A stretch of DNA of 44,123 nucleotides, from NCBI GenBank assembly GCA_019648995.1, contig BLXT01005987.1, positions 46,045-90,167 on the forward strand, in the 5' to 3' direction. Origin of the DNA: Plakobranchus ocellatus (taxonomy: Eukaryota; Mollusca; Gastropoda; Plakobranchidae). Both the position numbers and the translations under genes were made by a program. The notes under the pieces were generated by a model. That model saw only the letters and a list, made by a program, of their open reading frames with translations. It was not told the DNA's origin and ran no database searches. Position 1 is the first letter of the stretch. Each line of letters starts with the position of its first letter. This document shows, in pieces, positions 1-12,400 of this stretch.

Positions 1-310
1 GGTTACGGGTTTACGCCAAGACCCCCAAGTTTGCTGAAAATCCCCCATTTCTTACATCTTGATCCCCCAAAACTGTTGAACAAGATCTGCTGATGCGACT
101 ACCTCAGGATTTTTTGGGGGGAGTTGTGCCCATCTCTGCTTGTGAATTCTGTTTAAATGTTATAAATTCAAAGATCATAGCCAACTTTGAGCTAAAGAAA
201 AGAAAATTTCACTAAAATGGTTAATTGTAAAAAAAAAAAAAATTTTAAAAACCTTTAAAAGTCCTTAATCTGAATAAAGCATAATTTTGTCTTTCTTCTG
301 CTTGTTCCAG
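1..310 (+). other. Synj: Partial intron of synaptojanin at the window edge
   Basis: No coding sequence seen. It ends in the acceptor ttgttccag just before the first visible exon. The first 120 bases hold three C5 runs and one G6 run. Confidence 0.7.
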
Positions 311-413
311 ATGAGCTGATCGATGGTGTGGACTATGATAAGCCTGTTGATATTTTTGCTGTTGGGTTTGAGGAAATTGTTGATCTTAACGCCAGCAACA
401 TAATGAGTGCAAG
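311..413 (+). CDS. Synj: Synaptojanin exon a (5-phosphatase domain)
   Basis: Acceptor cag before 311 and donor gtgaat after 413. It enters with two bases of a split codon and leaves with AG. It encodes [20 protein letters not shown], matching the D-I-F-A-I-G-F-E-E motif of synaptojanin 5-phosphatase domains. Confidence 0.93.
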
Positions 414-3400
414 GTGAATCACATGAAATAATTTTTTCTGTCGTAAATATTTGTCATAAATGAAGCAGTTTGGTATTATTGTTTCACCTAGTCTTAGTAT
501 TTTAGTTGAAAGGTGTCATTTTATGCTTTGAGGTACGCTTCAATTTTTTTTCTGTTGATTATGGCATGTAAATAAAATCGGATAGAAAAAAATTACTGGG
601 ATATTGCCCAAATCCAAGTAAAAATCAAAATAAGTCATTTGATCTTGTAGATTTTGAATGTTTGAGCAAAGGATATTCTGATCTTCTTTTCTCAGTGAGT
701 GAAAGAGATCTGGCAGTATAGTTTTTTTTACAAATCTATAGTACTTTTACTGTACCCTCATGATCTAAAACAGACATTTCCTTTGACACTCAAATGAATT
801 TGATTATTCTTGATGGAACTTGTTTACCTTGTGCTTGTTCAGGTTTTGAGTAGCTTCATTCATGGTATTTCTCTGATGCGCAGGCTATTTATAACGAACC
901 AAATGTAATCTGCTTCTTATAGTTGGTTAATCCAACTTAAACTGCATCTTTGTCATCAAGTAGTGAAAATGTTATCAGCTATCTTATTAGTAAGCTTTGC
1001 ATACTTTTTTATTTTTGGTGCTAACTCAAATTACACTAAGAGATAAGTTATACGAAGTTTCTGTAATTCGACCTAGAATGTTCATAGCTTCTCTTACATT
1101 TGTCTCGACAAAATGCCCATACCATAGTAAATGCTGGAAAAGAGCTGCAATTTTTTTGTAATTGATTGTGAGGTATTTATTAAATTATTTTTACCTCACA
1201 AAACAGCACTACAAATGCGCGGGAGTGGCAGAAGGAAGTGCTGAAAACAATATCCAGAGAGCATAAGTATGTGATGTTAACCAGCATACAACTCGTGGGA
1301 GTTGTGCTCTACATTTTTGTCAGGCCTCATCTAGCTCCAAGGATAAGGTAGTGGGCATTGTGTAGTACCTACATAGATTTTCTGTTTTGCATGGATGAAT
1401 GTGAACAAAAAAAGTTTTGATCGCTTTTTTTTGTTTTCAGAATTTGAGATGATGTATTAAGAGAAAAAAGACATTAACAATAATCCCTTTTTTTATTGTG
1501 TGTATTAACCAAAGAAGTTTAAAGGGCAGATTAAATTCACTAATAGTTCTGGTTTTCTTGTTTTCATAGTAATGAATGTATCAGTCTCCAGCATAACATT
1601 ACAGTTTCACTATACTAGGGTTAAGAGACAATATGTGATACAACCAGATGAATCCAGGCTTTCATATAACATTACAGTTTCATTGTACTAGAGTTAAGAG
1701 ACAATATGTGATACAACCAGATGAATCCAGGCTTTCATATAACATTACAGTTTCATTGTAATAGGGTTAAGAGACAATATGTGATACAACCAGACAAATC
1801 CAGGCTTTCATATAACATTACAGTTTCATTGTACTAGGGTTAAGAGACAATATGTGATACAACCAGACGAATCCAGGCTTTCATAAGATATGGCCACAGT
1901 GAGTTTATGAGGATAAGAATGAAGATTGATTATCCTTTCGTTGTTGCTGTTCAAATGATCCACACATTATTGATGTAGCTTGTGTAGAAATCAAGACATG
2001 GAAAAATTAAACTTCATGGGGTCACATGGATTTGTATTAGATTTTTGTTCAGCTTGGTACTTTTAAGACATTTTGACGAAAGCTTCGATTTGCAAACTTG
2101 CTCTTTTATGTTGTTTATGTATTTTAGACATTGTATCATTATACCTTTTAAAAAAAATCTGTTGAATATTCAATAGTTTAAAGCTTATTTTAGCATTTAG
2201 AAAACTGAGATGAATATTGTTCAACTAAAATTACATTAGCTGGCAACTCAAGATTTCAATAAAAATATATTCTTTGTGAAATTTCATGAGCAATTATTTA
2301 ATAAAAATTGAAGCCCTTAACTTCTCTCGTGCTTGATTCAGAGATGTTGCTGTTGAGAAAGTGAAGACAGGCCTGGGCGGTGCCACTGGTAACAAAGGAG
2401 GCGTTGCCATCCGTTTCCTGCTGAACTCCACGTCTGTGTGTTTTGTTTGTGCCCATTTGGCTGCTGGACAGTCGCAGGTGAAGGAGAGAAATGAGGACTA
2501 CGCCGAGATAACTCGCAAGATGGCTTTTCCTATGGTGAGTTCTTCTGCTAGCCTTTGCGTTGTAGGTTAGGAAACTTTAAAAAAACAACATTAAAGTGAA
2601 GCTAATTCTACCATCGAGATTTTCAAAGAAAGATGTACCTTTCTTAGGAAATAATAAGGGTATCATGTGTGATCTACTAAAACCTGAAAAATATTATTAC
2701 TTCACATGTTCTATCACTATCATTCTTAATTCCCACAATTTAAAAAGGAATGTTTCTCTCTATTGTGTTTCTTCTTCTTTTTTTTGTGTGTGTAATTCTT
2801 GATTATAAGTTATGTTTATTTTAGGCTATCATTGTGAGAGAATTTGTTGTTTCATTACAAAATAAGGTGCTTTTGGGGCAAAAACAATTGTATACAGGTG
2901 TCTACACCTAAATTCTCTCAATAAAGTCAGGGCAAACATTACTTAATGCAATCTAAAATTTATGAGGAGTGCTCTTCACAGTTCATGAAACTAACTCACT
3001 CATCACTCTAGGACATTTATTTTTTTTTTTACTGCAAAATGTCCCAATTTTTAGTGACACCCGACAAATGATCTATTGAAAAAAAAATCAGTTCAGCAAC
3101 ATCTCTCAAGTTATTTTTAATTCACTATTCAGTTTTCATCTGTTCATCTTCCATTTTAACCCAGATCAGGAACTGCATTTATAAAGTTTTTTATTCAAAT
3201 ATTATTGAAGTAATCATTATTCTGGATTTTCTGAGATTTTTGCGCCCAACGAAAAATGTTCTTCTGTTTACCATGCATAAGAAAAAAAAGCAGCAAAACA
3301 AAATAGATTACGCTTCTTAACATTCATTTTCAATTTGATTACAGAATTACTTTTCTCTTCTTTGCAATATAAAATCAATTTTACTTTGAAATCTGTCAAA

Positions 3401-6400
3401 AATCTTAGCCAAACCACGAACAAGCTTCTGGCTACCTGATATTGATAACCATGTTGTATTGCATCTACAGGAAGTGTGCCGAGTGGGTACAAGTATTGTC
3501 ATGTTCTCCTCACAGTTGTTTTCTCATTGTAGCGAGTCGCATTTTGATTAATGATGGGAAAAAAAAAAACGGTTCATTTGTGAATTTATAGCAATGATCC
3601 TGAACGAGAACCTTGCATGTTCGTGTTAGCATTAGCATCATGTTGAATGGTTTAAGTTCGCGTTGTGCATGATATTTTTTTTTGTCATGTTGCTGATGTT
3701 TTATATTGATGTGTCTTGAGGCCAGTCGGTCCAAATGAGGTGCAAGTTGCATTTTGAATTTTTTAACCATTGAAAAAAACTGGATTCAGACATGTTGATT
3801 CTCAATTAGGATAAGAGATTTTAAAGTTATTAAAAGACAAAGGAAAAAAAAAAACTGCTCTTATTTTCCAAAAATGCAAGATCTGACTCATTAACAGGGA
3901 TGCAACCAGCCTCTTTCAGAGAAGTAGGAAAAAGCTTTTTTTTTTTTTCAGTCCTGGTGAGAAAGTATGACCTCTCCTTGGTAGAAATTAAAGAATTTAT
4001 TTGGTCAAACAAAGAGGCTGAAAAAGTTGGATTTCCGACTGAAGTAGGAAATTTCGCATCCCTGTGTTACGACTAGTCTCATGACATATGTTTTTTATTT
4101 TTATTAACATCCTCCCAGACTGACTTACAAATGACTGTCAGTGTTACAATACTGGTTGAGTTTTTTTCCCTAGATGAAGCATGCAAACTAGATTGTAAAC
4201 TGAAATGGTGATTAATATTTATTGCGTACTGCTTTTCATGGTGTAGGTAGAATTGATGTTGAAGGAAAAAATTAGAGGGGATAATAATATGCAATGCAGA
4301 TACCAGCCACGCATTATAAAAATATTGTTCAACATTTCTTTTGATGTTGTGGTCACATTTTAGTTTTAAACTTTGACTTTAAAAGTGTTTTTTTTTTTTT
4401 TCACCTGGAATATATTGCAATTTGGATAAAGAGCAGAATTCCTGAATTATGCAGGTAAAGGTTATTTCTGGCCAATCTTAATGCTTGTATTTACCCTGCA
4501 TAGACAGATATCGTCTTTTTTTCCCTTGCCTCTCTACAAAAAAAAAAAAAAAAAAATGGGATAGGCCAGTAAAAATCTTGAAATAATGGGAAAATCATTC
4601 TTTTCCTCTTCTTTAACAAAGCATAACAATGAAATTAGTCTTTAGATATTTTTTGGAAAGGATTTGCAGGGCTAAGCACAAGTTTCAGTTTTTTGCTTTT
4701 GATCGAGAGGATAAAGACATGCCACTCAACATTTTTACCAAAAGACTCTGCCGTTTTGTTGAGTTGGCAAAATATCATAATGGTTATCATTTTTCTTGTT
4801 CAGCCTACAAATTTTCTTCATCACCACTCTATCCCTTGTGACTTACCATTTCGTACTCTCTTGCCCAATTTTAAGAAGTTAAGCTAATGGAGAGAGTATT
4901 TTTTTACATATTAAAAAAGGTTGATCTGTCTCTTTGCAGTCACCAGAATGTTTGCGGAAGGTAAGACTTGTCACTGCAGGAGAAATGATCTGTCTTTCTC
5001 TTTCAGCACAAACTGGCAGCACAGAGAGCAGCGATGATTGTTCTAAATCACTCCTAGTCTTAATTCTAAACTGTGCCTTTGTATTATGCTTTGGGAAGGA
5101 AGGAGATATATATCTCTTACACAACCTTTTCTGCATCCTAGATTCCCTGCACTGCAGTTTTTAATTCAATATTTATCCATTTTATTTCATCATATCATCA
5201 TTATCTTTATTATTGCCTTACTGTTTTAATAATCATCATTTAAAAAAATAATTACACCAGAAAAAATCTTGGCTTATTAAAGTAAAATAGCTTTACTCTG
5301 CCTGAAATTATGCATGATTTATGCTTTAGCTCCATTTTAAACTGGCTTGGGTGGAAATATGAAAAAACAAGCTGTGCAGAAATTAAACCGGCCATTTTTC
5401 CCTCACACATGCTATAATATAAATAAAGTCAATGATCACACCGGCAAATCAGAGCAATCATTTCAGAGTGACAGCTTAGATTTCATTCCTGTGGTACTGT
5501 GAACCATCTCATGCAGGAGATTTGATTTCTTCCATCTTAAAATCAGCTCTTTGTTCTTAAAGGTGTAAATGGTTGTATAGGTCTCTGTCTATCGTCATGC
5601 ATCCTGCTTTTGTACCTGTTTGTCTTCATGTCATCAGAGATGTTTTTCTGAATATTCACCTTTATTTGTCTTGTCTTTCTTTCTTCCATTCCCACCTCAG
5701 CACTTTGTTACTTTGTTCCTTTTTACTTCCTGTGTTTTTAAGTCTTCTAAATTTTCCCTTGAGAAGACTTAAGTTTCCAAGCCATTTTTTTCCGCTACCT
5801 CATCATTTTGTCTCATCCATGGTCATTTTTTACGGGTGCTCTGTACATGAAACGCTCTGTATTCACTGCAGTGGTTTATTTCAGAAGAGGCCGCAGACCT
5901 CAATGATTCTCTAGTTAAACGTCCACATCCTCCAGCCATTATTTACTGTTGGAAATTTTATGGTGTCCAGTAATTTTCAGTTTTTTATAGTTGGTTTTTT
6001 TTTTTTTTTTGATTCTTCAGATTGCTAGAAAATTAGGCCTGCAAGTGGAAAAAAAAAATTTTTTTTCGATTCTCAGAAAGGATTGCTTTTTTTATGGTTT
6101 TATCAAGAGACTTTAAAAAAAAGATGTGAAAACAACTTAAAAAAATTATTTGTTTTGTGTATTTTTATAGCAAGGTTCATATATATCAGCTGATCCAGTT
6201 ACTTCCTAGAATAATGAAATTTGATATGCTTTTTTCTTACTGTTTTATCAATAAGCAAGAGAAGGATATTTATTACTTAAACTTATTAGGTTGTAGCAGG
6301 TGGAAAAAAAAAAAGAGATATTTTTTAATTTAAACATTTGTTACCCCTTGCCTTCTTGCATGTTGCTTTGAGTAACTCAAGGTATCTTGTTCTCGCTTTT

Positions 6401-9400
6401 TCTAATGCATGCTTTGTTTTCCGTTCTTTTATATGCTTGTTTTATGCCTTTTGTTGATTTTTTTATCTATGCAGTTTTTATTCTTTTCATTTAGAAAAAT
6501 ACACTTAAGCCTAAACAGAACATTGAAGCATCAAATCTTTTTTTCCCTTCCTTCCTGCCTTTCTTCTCATGCCTGATTCAGGAAATGCACATACAGCGCT
6601 TCCAAAATGTATCAGCTCTGTGTCTTTTTCTTTCTTCTTTACCAACTCCCCCTCCCCCTCCCCAACTCTCTCTCTCTTGCCCTCTCCTATTTTTTCCCTT
6701 CCATCCTGCCATTCTTCTCATGCCTGATTCAGGAAATGCACATACAGCGCTTCCAAAATGTATCAGCTCTGTGTCTTTTTCTTTCCTCTTTACCGCCTCC
6801 TTCTCCCCCTCCCCAACTCTCTCGCTCTTGCCCTCTCCTTTTTTTTCCCTTCCCCCCTTCCCTGTTCTGTATGCTTACCTTCCCTTCAATTACCAGCCAT
6901 TTTTGGGTATTGTTTTGGTATTGACTTTACTTTTAATTTTTAGTAAGAAATCAAATATTTCATGTTCATATTTTATAAAGGCATATAGACAAATTCCTGT
7001 GCCCAGTTTTTTTTCTTGTTAATCAATCTTTAATAATTTTTTTTTATATATATTTGTATCTTTCAATATTTTTTTAAGTATTGTATAAAATAATCTAATA
7101 AACCAATAATTTTGACTAAGAGTTTAAGATTATGTTACACTATTTTATTCAATTGAAAACTTTCAAGGACTATGGGTTTTTACATTATAAAGAGAAAATG
7201 TTCACCGGTTAATTGTACTGAATCTGCCTCTAGATCTGGATGTCATAAAAAAATGTTTTTTCAGCCTGCAGACATATTTTTTTATAAACCTTTTATGAAG
7301 ACAGTGCATGACAAATGAAACTGGTACAATGGCCCCTTTTTTTTTAATGCTTTCTAGTTATTTTTTGGGGCTCAGCAATTTTTTAAAATCTTGTCAAGAA
7401 AGAGCTGCATGAGGCTTTTCATATGGTTGTCCACTTTTCAATTGTTCCTCGAATTAGAATTTTAATAAATTTAATAATATTTTAAACTTAACCATTGCAA
7501 ATTTATTACTCTGCATTGCTTTTTTCAAAACTTCTTTTAGGTCTACTTATTGATAAAAAAAAATCTTTTGCATGACTCTCTTGCTATAATTTGAAATATG
7601 ATTTTTTTTCTTCACTTTAGACTGTTTAGAATTAACATTTGATATTGCAAAACTTTTATTTTAAGTTAAGATTCTCCAAAGATTCAATTTTTTTTTTTCT
7701 ATAGAGGATGGCGTTTTGTTAGTCCTTGCAGAAAGAATGTCAGATAATCAAGTTTAAGCTAAATTATTGCAGCATAAATCAAGATAATAGCAATAAATGC
7801 AATGAAATTTTTCTGAGACAATTTATAGGGAAAGGCGAGAGCTCCAATCATGGATGTAAAGCTGTTGTTATCATGGAGAAAATGAGGTTTGTGATAAACA
7901 ACACAAAGGACATTGTCCATGGCAAAAAGCAATGCTGTGTGAACATCTGCAATTTTTGTGATTTATTGTAATGAAAAAAAAAGATAAAGTGAAATAAAAC
8001 AGAACGCAAACAGCCTTTTACCTAATCAAAGTATAATTTAGGTACTAAGAATAAATATAAATATTTCTATAAGTCAGCTTCTGCATTTTACCACCCCAAT
8101 AAAGACGTAGCATAAAAAATATTCTCTTTTGTCCAACGACAGGGCCGTACAATCCTGTCGCACGATCGTGTGTTTTGGTGTGGAGACTTCAACTACCGCA
8201 TAGATTTGGGCAACGAGGAGGTCAAATCTCTAGTGGTCAGTGAGAACCTGGGCGCTCTGCAGGAGATGGACCAGCTGAATGTCCAGCGCGGTCTTAACAA
8301 TGTGAGACCTCTCTAGCTCCCTTTTTTTTTTTCAATTTACCGATGGTCTGTTCTTTACATTGTGGGTAATTTAAACCATGTTAGCTTTTTATGTCAGAGT
8401 CTACATTGAATTAATCGTAGACTATTGAGTGAAAATAGGAATGTGATTGTAATATTGAGATATAGCCTAGCAGCGACTTCAAGGTGCTATTCAACTTTTC
8501 ATGTAGAAGTGTTTGATTAGTGATGGCAGTGGCCAAATTTTGCATTTACTTTTACTTGATAAATTCCCAGTTTTTCTTTGTGTTTTGGGTTTTTTTGGTA
8601 AACTTTGTATCAATATGAGGCTTTTTACTTTCCAGATATGATTGTTTAAACTCATCTCTTATTTACCACAAATTTTGCTGATGTTTGCTCATTTTTTTAT
8701 TTTATTTTGGTAGTGAGTAGAATGAGACATTAATGTTTCATGTACTTTTCTTTCCTAGGCTTTTCAAGGCTTTAATGAGGGGCGCTTAAATTTTAATCCT
8801 ACATACAAATATGACACATTCAGCGATGACTACGACACCAGTGAAAAATGTCGCACGCCTGCTTGGACTGACCGCATCCTGTGGCGCATTCGGCCTTTGT
8901 CTGACATTGGAGGTGGGTTTCTGTGACATCTTAGACTCAAAAGTGGTTTTTATGCTTGCTTATAACAATTTTACAACTACCATCTGCTGTTACTGTGTAT
9001 ATGAGGAAGACTTAACTACTGTCTGGTCAGAGTAAGGAGCAGAGAGTGACTTTAACACAGGTAGGAAGATAAATGTTTCATCTTAGTCTCATGAGTTTAA
9101 CATCGTTACTGCCATAGCTTTATATTGTCTCTGCCAATGTTCGTTCAGTTGAAGTAATGTAAAACAGTCACAAACTTTCATTTTTTTTCAACAAAAGGGA
9201 CAAGATTTATACAGACATGAAAACTTGTTTTCCTTCATTTGTTACTTGCACAGCTTTACAAAAGGCCTCTGTGGTGTGGGTGTTTTTGCACTTTCTTCAA
9301 GTTTTAGAAGTTTTTTCTTTTTCAGAAGAGGACAATACTGGTGATGAAAATCAAGTAAGACTTCTGCTGTATACGAGGGCCGAGCTCCGCACATCTGACC

Positions 9401-12400
9401 ATAGGTATGGTGACTTAATTAGTAACAAATATAGATGATTGCCTTGCACAAATCTATGGAAACATGTCTCTTATTTGTTTCAGTTTAATTGTGAGAGCTG
9501 TTCTAGAATATCTTTGTTTAGTTTTGTGTCAAAAGATCTTCTGTTTAGGGGTTGGTTTTTGTTTTTTTGTTTTTTTAATTTTTAATTTTCAATTTATATA
9601 CTTGCAGAATAAAACAAACCATCTTCAGATTTCCTTGTTTCATTCTAAAAAAAAAGTATAGATTTTAATTCTTTTCACGAGAGAAAAAAATGTAGTTATG
9701 AAATTTCCTTCTCTTATAAGTTTAGTGATTTGTAGCATTCCTTATCAAATCATATTTTGCTGTTTCAAAGTTTTTGGATAATAGAAAAAAAAAAACCTTG
9801 TAAAAATGACCTGAAGATGAATGAAAGAGACTTTTTACTTTATTTTCTTTGAACATAAAGGATTGTGTCTGCTCTGAGATTGCTGTTAGAAAGTTTGTGT
9901 ATTTTGCCTTCATTTGTCATAATTCAGCGTATTTTGATGGAATTTTTCAAGATAGAAACATATTGTGCAAGTGTTTCCTCAATTTCCATATATACTCCAT
10001 ATGTGTATGTGTGTACATATAAATATCGTTTTCTTGCCAACTGTTTACTATCACAGACCAGTATTAGGGCTGTTTGATGTTGACACAGTGGTTGTAGAGG
10101 AGGACTCCAAAGCACCAGTTTTGAAACGCATTGTCGGAGAGCAGGGACCACCTGACGGAACGGTTATTGTGTCCGATGCTAGGGAAGAGGGACTGGACCT
10201 GTCAGACGAGACTGTGAATGAGGTCGTGGCCCGACTCAATGAGATAGGGGACATTGTTATCGTGAGGTAAATGATTACCATTTATACAAAAAGCCGTTAC
10301 TTGTGGATACACAAAAGAAAAATTGTTTATGTAATTTTTTTTGTTTATTTTGTTAAAAAGATGGCCTTTTACTGACGATATCATAATGAACAATGTGGAC
10401 TAATAGCTGGATTTCGATCATTAAAACAAGTTGGTACTGATTTTTTGTGTGTTTTTTTTTCTGAAAGTGCCAATCACAGTTTTGAACCTGTGGGGCCACC
10501 ACTTTCAGTATCAGATATCACTAGCCAAAACCTCATCCATTTTGTGACCTCACTTTATGCCGCATCTCAAACCTCTGCCAGATTTACTTGAGTACATTTG
10601 AGGCAGCAAATAACAATAAATGAAAATCAGATAGTTTTGTCTTCCTTTAGAGAATGATATTTTGAATTTTGTTACAGACATTTTTTTTTTTTGTGGTGTG
10701 ATTTGACATTGTGTTCTTTTTTATTCATGTACACAAGTGCCCAACTTAGTTGTCGACAAAGGTCTAATTTGATGTTCTCCTGTAACAGGGTCTCATGTTT
10801 TTTTTTTTTTATCATAGTAGAAAACACTTATGGGAGAATACAATAACCACTTCAACAGCAATGTTAAGAATTTAGCATTATATAAATCAACTTGCTGCCA
10901 TTGAGAGTTGTGCCTGTGCATTCTCCTTATCTCATATAACATATGAAAATCTGTTTCTGTACAGATTTGTCGGCGCAGACATGTGGATTCTGTACCAACA
11001 TGGCCGGTTCGCCCTAGAGGCATTGCAGTTTGACCAGCAAGAGGTAAGTCAATTGCTACTAAAGGCAACAGTTGCAACGGTCAACTTTACATAGCAACCA
11101 TTATGTTTGGAAACTTTCTAGTTTCTTTAGTGTGAGAGTATATCAAGCTGACTGCAACTTTCAGCTAGTCCATGCATCAGAGATATCTACTGTGGCAATG
11201 ATGTTAAGATATTTTCTTCAAAGTACAAAGTTAAACCTGGCTTAGAGGTATGCAGTTATATTCAAGCAATACTTTTTTAGGCAAAGGCATTTGTCTCCTG
11301 TCTTGGGGGATGTTGGTGGCCATTTGGTCATACAACTTGCCCTACTTCCAGGGGCTGCTCATGGGTCTCACCTAGTCTTCTCCGTCCTCTCTGATGAACA
11401 CTAAATGCACAGTGATTGTGTGGGCTGATTAATAGCCTGTACTGGTGTGAATTCTTATAACTGAGGAACAATAATCTTCTCCTCTTGATGTCTCTGTTTA
11501 TTACATTCTCAGCTTACGATTTATATCTTGATCCAAGATGGGCGAATAAGATTTGTCTAAAACTCTTCTTATTCTCAACCTAGACTTGGAGCCATCCATC
11601 CATTTGTGTATACATGTGTGTTTTTGCGTAGCCATTCAGTTTCTATCAAATGGTAATATGTACAAAATGTCATATCTGTTCAATTTAGCAAAGGCTTAAT
11701 CTGCATACTAATACATCAGAGATATTTATGAAATATAGCTTTACTCAAAATTCCTTGCAAGGCTTGAAATGGAAAATTGAGATGCTCTATCCAAACTTTG
11801 TGAACTTATCTTTTTTTAGGGTGTACTTCTGTATTTCTGAAAAAATTGCATTAATGAATTTTGTAAAAGCAGAATTTCCATGCTATTTTTTGGTACCAAA
11901 ACTCTGAAAAATTAAGACAAAAGCCTGATTTTTTCCTTCTTGAAGGGGGCTGATGATCATTTTAACATTCCCTGTGCCAAATACCTTTGTTGAACATTGG
12001 TTTGCTGTGAATTCTGCACAAAAAAAATACCATTAATTAAATTATTGAAGGCTGGTTTGAAGATAAATTATAAGATCATTTGACATTTGTAGATTTTATC
12101 GCTAATCCCAAATGAAATTAAAATCCCCCACAGTTTGCAGGCACTATCGTTCACATCCGACTCAAGACCACTGATTGGCAGGGAGAGATTGAGAGGGAGT
12201 TGAACCTTTGCTCCAGCAACACAGGCGCCTTGTATAACCAGTTTACCAACTCTCTGCTAGGCGATGACTTTTCTGTACCTTCCATGGAGTTTGATATGGG
12301 AGAAGGTGAAGGATTTCATACACTTTTAAAGTTTTAAACAGCTATAGGTTGATTTTTTCAGTCATGAGGACTCTTTACATTTTGAATGATTTTTTAACGA

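Larger units (their letters stand above)
2535..8142 (+). other. Synj: Large synaptojanin intron, 5608 bp
   Basis: The longest intron in the window. No missing exon is needed: the flanking protein parts are contiguous in vertebrate synaptojanin. It holds a MITE-like element at 3895-4064, a pyrimidine-rich stretch near 5640-5830 and a 151 bp duplication at 6549-6855. The rest is AT-rich with many homopolymer runs. Confidence 0.8.

Noticed and set aside
1593-1884. CRISPR-like array
   Set aside because: Units are 73 bp and contiguous with no unique spacers, in an animal intron.
5573-7022. Several plus-strand ORFs of 60-145 codons in the big synaptojanin intron
   Set aside because: Composed of pyrimidine-rich low-complexity sequence (Ser/Leu/Phe/Pro) and partly of a tandem duplication; no domain, no splice context needed.
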